In this document: one piece after another, positions 25,451 through 33,357 of the stretch
How the letters are laid out: the number at the start of each line of letters is the position of its first letter
Numbering within the stretch: the first letter of the stretch is position 1
Assembly (NCBI GenBank): GCA_023423795.1
Contig: JAFAEX010000158.1
Span: 1-64,000 of the forward strand
DNA length: 64,000 bases
Direction: 5' to 3'
From: Chloroflexota bacterium
GTDB lineage: Bacteria > Chloroflexota > Chloroflexia > Thermomicrobiales > UBA6265
The notes under the pieces: model-generated
Told to the model about the DNA's origin: nothing
Seen by the model: the letters and a program-made list of their open reading frames with translations, nothing else
The model's database searches: none
Position numbers and translations under genes: made by a program

Positions 25451-25486
25451 GAGCGGGGCGCGGAAGGCATCTTCCGCGCCCCGCTC
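25451..25486 (+). terminator. Strong hairpin after the class III aminotransferase
   Basis: Perfect 16-base arms 25451-25466 (GAGCGGGGCGCGGAAG) and 25471-25486 around GCAT. No T-run follows, so it may be an RNA-stabilising structure or a terminator that does not need one. Confidence 0.6.
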
Positions 25487-25589
25487 GCCGGATCGGGGTT
25501 GAAGCCCGGCCTCGGGTATCATTGTCGATTGCACGGTTTGCTCCGGCGCGGCCGGGGACTATTCGTTTGCGCCAAGGATGTTCCCTCCC

Positions 25590-26690
25590 ATGAGCGTTGC
25601 GACCGGATCGATCCTTTCCACCCTTGCCGACGTCGAACGTCGCTTCGAGGACCTCGAACGGCAGATGGCCGATCCCGACGTGGCGACGAATCCGTCACGC
25701 CTGCAGGAAATCGGCCGCGAACGGGCCGACATCGAGGAAGTCGTCGCCGCGTACCGCGAACTGCGGTCGGTGGAGGAGGGCATCTCCGAAACCGAGCTGC
25801 TGGCGTCCGACCCGGAGATGGCCGAACTCGCCGAGGACGAGCTGCGCTCCTTGCGCGACCGTCGCGAGGCGCTGACCGCCCAGGTGAAGAGCCTACTCGT
25901 GCCGAAGGACCCGAACGACGAGAAGAACGTCATCGTCGAGATCCGGGCCGGCACCGGCGGCGACGAGGCGGCGCTGTTCGCGGCCGACCTTTACCGGATG
26001 TACAGCCGCTACGCCGAACGCAATCGCTGGAAGTCCGAGATCATCTCGATGACCGAGACCGACGGCGGCGGGTTCCGCGAGGTCATCTTCGAGGTCCGCG
26101 GCAAGGGCGCGTACAGCCACCTTCGCTACGAATCCGGCGTCCACCGGGTGCAGCGGGTGCCCGCCACCGAGCGGCAGGGGCGCATCCATACCAGCACCGC
26201 CAGCGTCGCCGTCCTGCCGGAAGCCGAAGAGGTCGATATCCAGATCGCCGACAACGAGCTCAAGATCGACGTCTACCGCTCCAGCGGCAACGGCGGTCAG
26301 AGCGTCAACACGACCGACTCGGCGGTGCGGATCACCCACCTGCCGACCGGGCTGGTCGTCACCTGCCAGGACGAAAAGAGCCAGCTCAAGAACAGGACCA
26401 AGGCGCTGACCGTCCTGCGCTCCCGCCTGTACGATATCGAGCAGGACAGGCTGGCGCAGGAGCGGGGCGATGCCCGCCGCTCGCAGATCGGTTCCGGCGA
26501 GCGGTCGGAGAAGATCCGGACCTACAACTTCCCGCAGGACCGCATCACCGACCACCGGATCAACGTCAACCTCTCCAACATCCCCGGCGTGCTGGACGGC
26601 CACCTCGACCCGTTCGTGACCGAACTCCGCGCCGCCGACGAGGCCGAGCGCCTGCGCGAAGCGGGGCTGGAAGAGGCGACTGCGGCGTAG
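25590..26690 (+). CDS. prfA: Peptide chain release factor 1
   Basis: 366 aa, typical for RF1. It ends translation at UAA and UAG. The stop-codon tripeptide of RF1 is visible as PAT in RVPATERQGRIHTS, and the universal GGQ motif, which reaches the peptidyl-transferase centre, lies in SSGNGGQSVNTTDSAVR (near residue 236). The end follows RITDHRINVNLSNIPGVL. The ATG at 25590 lies 11 bases after AAGGA. The ATG at 25578 touches that site and is less likely. No prmC follows; instead a family A palindrome lies 31 bases after the stop. Confidence 0.96.
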   Translation: MSVATGSILSTLADVERRFEDLERQMADPDVATNPSRLQEIGRERADIEEVVAAYRELRSVEEGISETELLASDPEMAELAEDELRSLRDRREALTAQVKSLLVPKDPNDEKNVIVEIRAGTGGDEAALFAADLYRMYSRYAERNRWKSEIISMTETDGGGFREVIFEVRGKGAYSHLRYESGVHRVQRVPATERQGRIHTSTASVAVLPEAEEVDIQIADNELKIDVYRSSGNGGQSVNTTDSAVRITHLPTGLVVTCQDEKSQLKNRTKALTVLRSRLYDIEQDRLAQERGDARRSQIGSGERSEKIRTYNFPQDRITDHRINVNLSNIPGVLDGHLDPFVTELRAADEAERLREAGLEEATAA

Positions 26691-26721
26691 CACGGGCATC
26701 GCACGCCCCAGCGCATCCACA

Positions 26722-26796
26722 GTCATCCCGAGCCTGTCGAGGGATCTCGTAATCGAGTCGAGACGCGACGCGATCCCTCGACAGGCTCGGGATGAC
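26722..26796. repeat. Palindromic intergenic repeat, family A, copy 3
   Basis: Arms 26722-26749 (GTCATCCCGAGCCTGTCGAG...) and 26771-26796 are reverse complements over at least 25 bases, around a 21-base loop. Located between prfA and the Rieske oxygenase gene, both on the plus strand, so here it is a spacer or terminator within a same-strand gap. Confidence 0.85.
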
Positions 26797-26910
26797 GGAG
26801 TGGTGCTGGGCGATCGGGCCTCGGCGTCTACCCCTAATCGCCTGTGCTATCGTGCCGCGCACCTGACACCGACGGCAGCGTTGCCCGGTTTGCGCGGAGG
26901 GTTCGTCCAC

Positions 26911-28170
26911 ATGGTCGATTCGCCGGTTTCGCCGCGCCCGCGGCGGGTCTCGGAGTCCCCGGTTACCGCCTCGGAGGTGGCCGCGACGCGCCGGCCGACG
27001 ACCGAGGCGAACGTGCTGCCGCCGCGGGTGTTCCACGACCCCGCCGTCTTCGCTTACGAGATGGACAACTGGTACGCCGGCGGCTGGGTGAGCGTCGGCC
27101 GCGAGGAAGACGCGCTGGCTCCCGGCCAGTACTTCCTCGCCGTCGTCGCCGGCGAGAACATGATCGTGGTGCGCGGCAACGACGGCGTCTTGCGCGCGTT
27201 CTACAACGTCTGCCGCCACCGCGGGGCCGCGCTGGTCGAGGAAGATTGCGGAACGACGCCGCGCTTCCAGTGCCCGTACCACGCCTGGATTTACGACCTC
27301 GAAGGGCGGCTGCGAACGCCGCGCCACACCGAATTGCTGCGCGATTTCGACCCCGCCGAATGGGGCCTCGTGCCGGCGCGGTGCGATACCTGGCAGGGGA
27401 TCGTCTACCTCGACCTCTCCGGCAACGCGCCGCCACTGCACGAGTGGCTGGGCGACGTGGTGCCGCAGTTCGCCCGGTTCGACCTCGGCGCGCTGCGTCG
27501 GGCGCGGCGCATCGACTACGACGTGAAGGCCAACTGGAAGGCGCTGATCGAGAACTACGAGGAGTGCTACCACTGCCCGGGCGTCCACCCGCAACTCAAC
27601 AAGATCACGCCCTACAACATGGGCCAGTACCTGCCGTGGACGGGGCCGTTCATCGGGTCCTACATGGACGTGCTGCCCGAGTACGAGACGCTGTCGCTGA
27701 CCGGCGAATCAGCCGGGCGGCCCGCCATCGCGGGCATGACCGCCGAGGACGAGCACCGCGTCTACTACTTCGCCGTGTGGCCGAACCAGTTGCTCAGCCT
27801 GCACCCGGACTACCTGATGCTGCACTGGCTCGTGCCGATGGAGCCCGGCCGCACGCTCGTCCGCTGCGAGTGGTACTTCGATCCGGCCGAAATGGCCAAG
27901 CCCGGGTTCGACCCCAGCGACGCCATCGACTTCTGGGACCTCACCAACCGGCAGGATTGGCACGTTTGCGAATTGCAGCAGCGGGGTACGAGGTCGCGGG
28001 CTTACACACCGGGCCGCTATTCCGCGATCGAGAGCAGCGTGCACGGCTTTGACCTGATGGTGGCCGACCGCTACGCGAACGACGGCATCGTCACCCCGCA
28101 GGCCCGCGTCGCGAAGCAGGACAGCACGGCAGCGGTCAAGGAACGCGCCCGCTCCCGCGCCGCCGTTTAG
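26911..28170 (+). CDS. Rieske non-heme iron oxygenase, alpha subunit
   Basis: 419 aa. The Rieske [2Fe-2S] ligands are visible as CRHRGAALVEED...CPYHAW (CxH-17-CxxH, about residues 101-123). The catalytic domain has ENYEECYHCPGVHP, supplying the two iron histidines, and DLTNRQDW near the C terminus could give the carboxylate ligand. The family hydroxylates aromatic rings or demethylates quaternary amines such as carnitine or glycine betaine. The compact NYEECYHCPGVHP form is common in the latter group, but the substrate is not decided. No reductase or ferredoxin gene is adjacent. The ATG at 26911 is ten bases after GCGGAGGG. Confidence 0.88.
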   Translation: MVDSPVSPRPRRVSESPVTASEVAATRRPTTEANVLPPRVFHDPAVFAYEMDNWYAGGWVSVGREEDALAPGQYFLAVVAGENMIVVRGNDGVLRAFYNVCRHRGAALVEEDCGTTPRFQCPYHAWIYDLEGRLRTPRHTELLRDFDPAEWGLVPARCDTWQGIVYLDLSGNAPPLHEWLGDVVPQFARFDLGALRRARRIDYDVKANWKALIENYEECYHCPGVHPQLNKITPYNMGQYLPWTGPFIGSYMDVLPEYETLSLTGESAGRPAIAGMTAEDEHRVYYFAVWPNQLLSLHPDYLMLHWLVPMEPGRTLVRCEWYFDPAEMAKPGFDPSDAIDFWDLTNRQDWHVCELQQRGTRSRAYTPGRYSAIESSVHGFDLMVADRYANDGIVTPQARVAKQDSTAAVKERARSRAAV

Positions 28171-28352
28171 CGGCTTTCGGCAACTATGCGTATGCGCGTG
28201 GCCAGCGCCGCGTCGCTGGCCGTTGCCGAGGGCCGGGTGCTCCCCCGCGCGGCGGGCGATACGCTGCACGCTGGCGGACCAGCAACCGTCGCCAGCCGGC
28301 ACAATCGGAATTCCGCGGGAGCACACGCGAACGAGCAGGAGGTGCGCAGGGG

Positions 28353-28811
28353 ATGGAATCCCACGCCCGGTCGCGGGAGCAGCGTCAACGGGACACCCTT
28401 GATCGCCTGGGCAAAGATGTCGATGCCTGGGTCGCCACGGCCGGGACCGATGGCGACCCGTACCTCGTGCCGCTCTCGTTCCTGTGGGACGGCGCAACGC
28501 TGCTCTTCGCCACACCCAGTGCGAGCAGTACCGGACGCAACCTCGCCGCTTCCGGCAAGGCCCGCGTCGCGCTCGGTGGCACCCGCGACGTCGTCCTCAT
28601 CGAAGGCGAACTGACCGAAACGGTTCCGGCGGGCGAAATCCCGGCCGACCTCGGCGACCGGTTCGCCGACCGTACCGGCTTCGATCCCCGGCAATCGTCG
28701 AGCGCGTTCGCCTACTTCTGCATCCGGCCGGTCCGCATCCAGGCGTGGCGGGAAGAAAACGAACTGACCGGGCGCGACCTGATGCGCGGCGGCGAGTGGA
28801 TCGCTTCCTGA
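28353..28811 (+). CDS. Pyridoxamine-5'-phosphate-oxidase-fold (PPOX) flavin-binding protein
   Basis: 152 aa. The split beta-barrel pattern of PPOX-like flavoproteins is visible: AWVATAGTDGDPYLVPLSFL, GATLLFATPSASSTGRNLAA, KARVALGGTRDVVLIEGELT and a last strand FAYFCIRPVRIQAWREE. Members bind FMN or F420 and reduce small molecules or act in redox housekeeping. The cofactor cannot be chosen here. The ATG at 28353 is preceded by AGGAGG at about ten bases. It stands alone on the plus strand, convergent with the glycosyltransferase 58 bases away. Confidence 0.8.
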   Translation: MESHARSREQRQRDTLDRLGKDVDAWVATAGTDGDPYLVPLSFLWDGATLLFATPSASSTGRNLAASGKARVALGGTRDVVLIEGELTETVPAGEIPADLGDRFADRTGFDPRQSSSAFAYFCIRPVRIQAWREENELTGRDLMRGGEWIAS

Positions 28812-28869
28812 AGAAAGTTCCGCCCGCTTCGTCCCGGTTCATCGCGGCGCGCGTTCGTCGCTGCCGCTG

Positions 28870-30204
28870 TCAGTCCCCGGCCCGGAAGATCGCCGTCTCC
28901 TCGCAGAGGTTGCTGCGGTGGCCAGCGGCTAGCCGTTTGTAGACCGTCAATACCGACGCCGCGACCGATGGCCACGCGAACCGCTCCACCGACGGCCGCG
29001 CGTTCGCGGCGAGTTCGGCGCGGAACGCGTCGTCGCGGAGGACCGCGGCGAGCCCGTCTGCGAGCGCCGGCGCCGACCCCATCCGCACGAGCAGGCCGGA
29101 AACGCCCTCATCGACCGTGAACTTCAAGCCGCCGGCGCGGGAGGCCACCACCGGCGTGCCGCTCGCTAGTGACTCGACCGCGACCAGGCCGAAACTCTCG
29201 TAGCGCGACGGCACCGCGACGACGTCCGCCGCGCTGTAGGCCAGCGGTAGTTCGTCCTGCGGCAGCGATCCCAGAAACCGGAACTGGTCGGACAACCCGA
29301 GGTCCGCCACGCGGGAGACCACGCCCTGAAGCGGGCCGGTTGGTAGGCCGTCGGCATCCAGGTCGCCGCCGATGAACAGCACGCGCGGGGTCGGCGTGTC
29401 CGGTTCATCGGCCAGCAGGGCCAAGGCGTCGATGAGCGTATCGATCCCCTTGATCGGGTCGATTCGGCCGCAGAACAGCACGACCGGCTCGTTCGTCTCC
29501 AGCCCGTACCGCTCCCGGCAGGCGGCACGGTCGTGGGGCCGGAAGACGTCGAGATCGACGCCGGGCGGGATCGTGCAGACTTTCTCGTTGGCAGCGCCCA
29601 TCCGCCAGACGAGGTCGGCGCGTTCGTCCGGGTTGGCGGCGATGATGCTGTCGGCCAGCGACAGCAACTGGCGCTCGACCCGGCCGCGCTGCTCGGTCTC
29701 CCGGTCGGCCGTGCCGGCGACGGCGTTCTTCATGTGCGCGGTGGTGTGGAACATCTGGACGAACGGGGTGTCCCAGTAGCGACGGACGAGGTGCGCGGCC
29801 CAGCCCGAAAGCCAGTAGTGGGCGTGGACGGCGTCGTAGCGGACGCCTTCGCGCAGGGAATAGAGGGCCATGTTCGCCGCGAATTCGGGGAGGAACCGGA
29901 AAAGGTCGTTTTTGTCCAGCGGCGCCGGCGGGCCGGCGGTGATGGCGACGACGTTGACGCCTTCGCAGGGAGAAACGACCTCCGGGGTGTCCGGCGACGT
30001 GCGCCGGGTGAAGACGTCCACCGGGACGCCGAGCCTGGCCACGTTGCAGGCGAGTTCGCGGATGTAGACGTTCATTCCGCCCGCGTCCTTGCCGCCAAGC
30101 GTGGCCAGCGGCGAGGTGTGGACGGAAATCTGGGCAGCGCGCCGCAGGGGAAGGTCGGTCTCGTACCCGAAGACGGCCGGCCCCCCGTACGGGGAAGTGG
30201 TCAC
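28870..30204 (-). CDS. GT4-family glycosyltransferase (MshA/sucrose-synthase-like)
   Basis: 444 aa with two Rossmann domains. The N-terminal PLATLGGKDAGGMNVYIREL (acceptor and UDP-binding loop) and VDVFTRRTSPDTPEVV closely resemble MshA-type and sucrose-phosphate-synthase-like GT4 enzymes. The C-terminal half has VLFCGRIDPIKGIDTLI and the EX7E motif ESFGLVAVESLASGTPVV. The product could be a glycosyl-inositol phosphate (mycothiol pathway), sucrose or another glycoside. No companion gene decides. The GTG at 30204 has AAGGCG ten bases upstream. A palindrome at 30336-30350 lies about 130 bases upstream. Confidence 0.87.
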   Translation of the reverse strand: MTTSPYGGPAVFGYETDLPLRRAAQISVHTSPLATLGGKDAGGMNVYIRELACNVARLGVPVDVFTRRTSPDTPEVVSPCEGVNVVAITAGPPAPLDKNDLFRFLPEFAANMALYSLREGVRYDAVHAHYWLSGWAAHLVRRYWDTPFVQMFHTTAHMKNAVAGTADRETEQRGRVERQLLSLADSIIAANPDERADLVWRMGAANEKVCTIPPGVDLDVFRPHDRAACRERYGLETNEPVVLFCGRIDPIKGIDTLIDALALLADEPDTPTPRVLFIGGDLDADGLPTGPLQGVVSRVADLGLSDQFRFLGSLPQDELPLAYSAADVVAVPSRYESFGLVAVESLASGTPVVASRAGGLKFTVDEGVSGLLVRMGSAPALADGLAAVLRDDAFRAELAANARPSVERFAWPSVAASVLTVYKRLAAGHRSNLCEETAIFRAGD

Positions 30205-30335
30205 CGAAGGTTCGCCTTTCGCATGGGCGGGCGGGGCGGCGACGGCGCGCAGGGCGCGTCGGGGCCGGCCGCGCGCCGGCACCCCGGCGCGCGGGGACTC
30301 TACCACGTCCGCTTTCCGTTCGGTAGCAACTTCGT

Positions 30336-30365
30336 TTACGCAAAGCGTAAGGACCGGGCCGGTCC
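30336..30365. promoter_or_regulatory. Palindromes upstream of the GT4 gene and downstream of hpf
   Basis: TTACGC-AAA-GCGTAA (30336-30350) is a perfect six-base dyad with a three-base centre, in an AT-richer patch. Immediately beside it GGACCGG-G-CCGGTCC (30351-30365) is a second dyad. On the minus strand the second could be the hpf terminator, followed by TTACGCTTT. The first could be an operator for the glycosyltransferase promoter. Confidence 0.4.
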
Positions 30366-30381
30366 TCGCCCCTTCGGCGGT

Positions 30382-30972
30382 TTACGACCGGTCGGGTAGC
30401 AGCAGCCCGTAGTCCCCGCTCTTGCGGCGGTACAGCACCGAAAGGGTGTCCTCGTCGGCGTTCTGGAAGAGGTAGAAGTCGTGACCGAGCAGTTCGAGTT
30501 GCTCGATCGCCTCGTCCACGTGCATCGGCTTGAGATGGAACCGCTTGGTGCGCACGACCTCGGCGACGGCCTCGGCGGCCTCGTCCTCCGTTGCCACGTC
30601 GGCGGTGATCTCCTCTTCGGGGATCGCCGCCAGCACGTCCGCGGTGCGGATCGTCGCCACCGCGTCCCCACGGCGGCGGGCCCGCTTCGAATGGACCTTG
30701 CGGACTTGCTGTTCGAGTTTGTCCACGGCGCGATCGATCGCCTGCTTGGCGTCCGGGTCCTGTTCCTCGGCCCGCAGCACGGTGCGCCCGCTCTGGATCG
30801 TGAGCTGAGCGGTCACGAGGTCCGGCCCGACACGAGTGTGGACGTGGCGCAGTTCCAGCTTCGCGTCGTCTACGGACCGCACCAGGCGATCCAGCCGGGC
30901 GGTCCGCTTGTCGGCGAACTCGCGCAGCTCGTCGGACACCGCGATCCCGTTTCCCCGGATGTTCAGGTCCAT
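30382..30972 (-). CDS. hpf: Ribosome hibernation promoting factor, long form
   Basis: 196 aa, the long HPF type. The N-terminal HPF/RaiA domain (residues 1-100: MDLNIRGNGIAVSDELREF and LRAEEQDPDAKQAIDRAVDK) binds the decoding region of 30S subunits. The C-terminal 55-residue domain (VVRTKRFHLKPMHVDEAIEQ, FLFQNADEDTLSVLYRRK form) mediates dimerisation into 100S ribosomes. The ATG at 30972 follows AGGAGCTGTC. The very long upstream open frame is antisense to selA and tRNA genes and was excluded. Single gene, convergent with nothing, downstream of tRNA-Arg on the same strand. Confidence 0.94.
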   Translation of the reverse strand: MDLNIRGNGIAVSDELREFADKRTARLDRLVRSVDDAKLELRHVHTRVGPDLVTAQLTIQSGRTVLRAEEQDPDAKQAIDRAVDKLEQQVRKVHSKRARRRGDAVATIRTADVLAAIPEEEITADVATEDEAAEAVAEVVRTKRFHLKPMHVDEAIEQLELLGHDFYLFQNADEDTLSVLYRRKSGDYGLLLPDRS

Positions 30973-31088
30973 GACAGCTCCTGCCGTCGGAGTGCGACCG
31001 ATCGTCAAGGGTGCGCGGTCGCCAGACGCCATGTTCGGTGGCGCCCTCGGTGCAGGACAGTAGGGGCGGGGAGGGCGCAATTCCTCGG

Positions 31089-31161
31089 TGCCCGCGGAGG
31101 GACTCGAACCCCCGGCGCCCGCCTTAGGACGGCGGCGCTCTATCCGCTGAGCTACGCGGGC
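31089..31161 (-). tRNA. tRNA-Arg (anticodon CCT)
   Basis: Read on the minus strand: acceptor GCCCGCG pairs with CGCGGGC; D stem GCTC/GAGC; anticodon stem CCGCC/GGCGG with loop GTCCTAA, giving anticodon CCT for AGG; T arm GGGGG-TTCGAGT-CCCTC. The discriminator is A and CCA is not encoded. Five-base variable loop. Confidence 0.95.
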
Positions 31162-31223
31162 AGGACGGCCAGCGGCTCGTCTCTGTGCGATGCTACCACA
31201 CCGCGAGGGGCCGAATCCGCCGT

Positions 31224-31252
31224 TTGCCGAGCGCCAAACCCTGTGGTAAACT
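31224..31252 (+). promoter_or_regulatory. Promoter of tRNA-Pro
   Basis: TTGCCG (31224-31229) and TAAACT (31247-31252) separated by 17 bases. The predicted start falls three or four bases before the tRNA at 31263. This lies in the 101-base gap between divergent tRNA genes. Confidence 0.7.
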
Positions 31253-31262
31253 CCGCGGCGTT

Positions 31263-31337
31263 CGGGGAGTAGCGCAGCCCGGTTAGCGCGCAGCGTTCGG
31301 GACGCTGAGGCCGGAGGTTCGAATCCTCTCTCCCCGA
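31263..31337 (+). tRNA. tRNA-Pro (anticodon CGG)
   Basis: Acceptor CGGGGAG/CTCCCCG; D stem GCGC/GCGC; anticodon stem CAGCG/CGCTG with loop TTCGGGA, anticodon CGG; T arm GGAGG-TTCGAAT-CCTCT. Discriminator A is followed by CC but not a full CCA. An intrinsic terminator follows six bases later. Confidence 0.96.
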
Positions 31338-31342
31338 CCTTT

Positions 31343-31372
31343 ACGGGAGCGGCACTGCCGCTCCCGTTTTTT
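31343..31372 (+). terminator. Terminator of tRNA-Pro
   Basis: Stem of ten to eleven base pairs (31343-31353 with 31357-31367, ACGGGAGCGGC) with loop ACT, followed by TTTTTT. It lies just before selA, which therefore needs its own promoter or read-through. Confidence 0.92.
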
Positions 31373-31392
31373 CGTTCCCGGAGGCGATTGGC

Positions 31393-32823
31393 GTGGGACG
31401 AGCTTCGACGCGGGTTCCGGCTCCCGGCGTCACTCCGGAGGGAACCTCGGCGTTCGCCGCACTGCCGTCGGTCGCGCGCATCGTTGCGCTGGCGCGTGAA
31501 GCCGGCAGCCGCCTGGTCGAACCGGCGATCGTGCGGGTCGCGCAGGATGCGCTGGACCGGGAACGCGCCGGCATCTCCGCGGGTGCGACCCCGACGCGAA
31601 CAGACATCGAATCCCGGATCGTCGAGCGCGTGCTGGCCCTCGACCGCCCGCGCCTCGGGCCGGTGCTGAACGCCACCGGGGTCATCGTCCACACCAACCT
31701 GGGGCGCGCTCCGGTCAGCGTCGAAACCGCGCAGGCGATGGCGGATGCGGCGGCCAACGCCGTCTCCCTTGAACTCGACCCCGCCAGCAACGAGCGGGGC
31801 GGGCGGATGCGGGAGATATCGGCGCTCGTGACCGCGCTGACCGGGGCCGAGGCGGCGCTCGCGGTCAACAACTGCGCGGCGGCGCTGGTCCTCACGCTGG
31901 CGGCGCTCGCGTCCGGTCGCGAGGTCGTCGTCAGCCGCGGCGAAGCGGTCGAGATCGGCGGCGGATTCCGCATCCCGGACGTGATGCGGCAAAGCGGAGC
32001 GACCCTCGTGGAGGTTGGCACGACCAACCGGACGTATGCGTCGGACTACGCCGCCGCCACGGGCGAATACACGGCGATGTTCCTGAAGGTGCACGCCAGC
32101 AATTTTCGGATCGTCGGCTTCACGCATGCGCCGACGCTCGCCGAACTGGCGCCGCTCGCCGCGTCCCACGGCATCGCGCTCGTCGAGGATCTCGGGAGCG
32201 GCGCGATGCTCGATACTCGCCAGTTTGGACTCGCGCCGGAACCGACGCTGCAGGACGCCATCGCCGGTGGGGCCGACGTCGCACTCGTGAGCGGCGACAA
32301 GTTGCTGGGAGGTCCGCAGGTCGGGATCGTCGCCGGCCGGCGCGAGATCGTGTCCCGCATCGGCGCCCATCCGCTGGCGCGCGCGGTGCGTGCCGACAAG
32401 ACGGCGCTCGCCGGGCTTGCCGCAACGCTGCGTCACTACGCGCGGGGCGAAGCACTGGAGACGATTCCCGTCTGGCGCGCGATCTCTGCCGATCCTGGCG
32501 CGATCCGATCCCGGGCCGACAGGTTGGCGGCTGCGCTTTCGGCAGCCAGGTTGCCGGCGACCGTTGCCGATTCGGCCGCGACGGTTGGCGGCGGATCACT
32601 CCCCGGTGAGACCTTGCCGAGTTGGGCGGTCGCCATCCCGGCGGCGAGTATTCCCGCGGCCGACCTCGACGCCTTCGCCCGTCGATTGCGGACCGGCTCG
32701 CCCGGTGTCTTCGGCCGCATCGACGACGGCCGCCTGCTCTTCGATCTGCGAACGGTCATGCCGGAAGATGACGCCGGGCTTGAATCGGCGATCCTCGCCG
32801 CAATGTCCCCGACTCATGTCTGA
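31393..32823 (+). CDS. selA: L-seryl-tRNA(Sec) selenium transferase
   Basis: 476 aa. This PLP enzyme converts seryl-tRNA(Sec) to selenocysteinyl-tRNA using selenophosphate. The N-terminal helical domain contains FAALPSVARIVAL and SRIVERVLALDRPRLGPVLN; NATGVIVHTNLGRAPVS is the family signature; the PLP lysine lies in VSGDKLLGGPQVGIV (near residue 301). GTG at 31393 is preceded by GGAGG at eight bases. selB, selD and tRNA-Sec are not in the window, and the downstream gene is unrelated, so selA stands alone here. Its presence implies selenoproteins elsewhere in the genome. Confidence 0.95.
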   Translation: MGRASTRVPAPGVTPEGTSAFAALPSVARIVALAREAGSRLVEPAIVRVAQDALDRERAGISAGATPTRTDIESRIVERVLALDRPRLGPVLNATGVIVHTNLGRAPVSVETAQAMADAAANAVSLELDPASNERGGRMREISALVTALTGAEAALAVNNCAAALVLTLAALASGREVVVSRGEAVEIGGGFRIPDVMRQSGATLVEVGTTNRTYASDYAAATGEYTAMFLKVHASNFRIVGFTHAPTLAELAPLAASHGIALVEDLGSGAMLDTRQFGLAPEPTLQDAIAGGADVALVSGDKLLGGPQVGIVAGRREIVSRIGAHPLARAVRADKTALAGLAATLRHYARGEALETIPVWRAISADPGAIRSRADRLAAALSAARLPATVADSAATVGGGSLPGETLPSWAVAIPAASIPAADLDAFARRLRTGSPGVFGRIDDGRLLFDLRTVMPEDDAGLESAILAAMSPTHV

Positions 32824-32954
32824 GGGGAACGCAGGCGGCGCGAGGTTCTTCTCGAATCGGGTGTAGGACCCCGTATCGGCGCCGCTCGAACGAATCCGAA
32901 TGGGTTGTGACCCGTGATGCGAGATCCGGCTGATTGTCGCGCGAATCCGTTCGT

Positions 32955-32993
32955 CGTTCGTCGGGGAGGGCGCGGGTCCCTCCCCGACGAACG
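32955..32993. terminator. Strong hairpin between selA and the small secreted protein gene
   Basis: Perfect 16-base arms 32955-32970 (CGTTCGTCGGGGAGGG) and 32978-32993 around CGCGGGT. It lies between convergent genes and could serve both strands, although neither side has a T-run. Confidence 0.6.
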
Positions 32994-33041
32994 CACGCCG
33001 TCACGGGCAGGCGAAACGGCGCCGACCAGCCGGATTTCGTA

Positions 33042-33293
33042 TTACCGCCAATTCTCGTAATCGTCGTACGAATCGTAGGTCGAGCGGTAACCGCCGCCCT
33101 CGTAAATCTCCTGACCGTCCTGATAGGTCGTCACGCTCCAGTCGCCCCAGTGCTCTTCGTGGTAGGACGTCGAAACCCGTTCGACGCCACGGTTGCCGTT
33201 GCGGGCGTCGGCTTCCGCGCCCATCACCAGCGCGCACGCGCCGGCCAACGCCAGTGCGGCAACGGCTCGGCCAAGATTCCGATCGATCGCCAT
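33042..33293 (-). CDS. Small secreted tyrosine-rich protein, 83 aa
   Basis: A signal peptide is clear: RNLGRAVAALALAGACALVM followed by GAEADA and likely cleavage near residue 29. The mature part is only about 55 residues, hydrophilic, with many Tyr, Asp and Trp (YHEEHWGDWSVTTYQDG, YRSTYDSYDDYENWR) and no cysteine. The ATG at 33293 has AGGAGG eight bases upstream. No family recognised. It may be an envelope or matrix protein. It is followed by a hairpin and is convergent with selA. Confidence 0.7.
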   Translation of the reverse strand: MAIDRNLGRAVAALALAGACALVMGAEADARNGNRGVERVSTSYHEEHWGDWSVTTYQDGQEIYEGGGYRSTYDSYDDYENWR

Positions 33294-33357
33294 GAATGGA
33301 CCTCCTCGTCCCCTGATCTCGCGGCGGCGATCGGTCATCGTCGCCCGTGCCCACATC

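Noticed and set aside
30973..32436. Long upstream extension of the hpf frame
   Set aside because: It crosses two tRNA genes and is antisense to selA.
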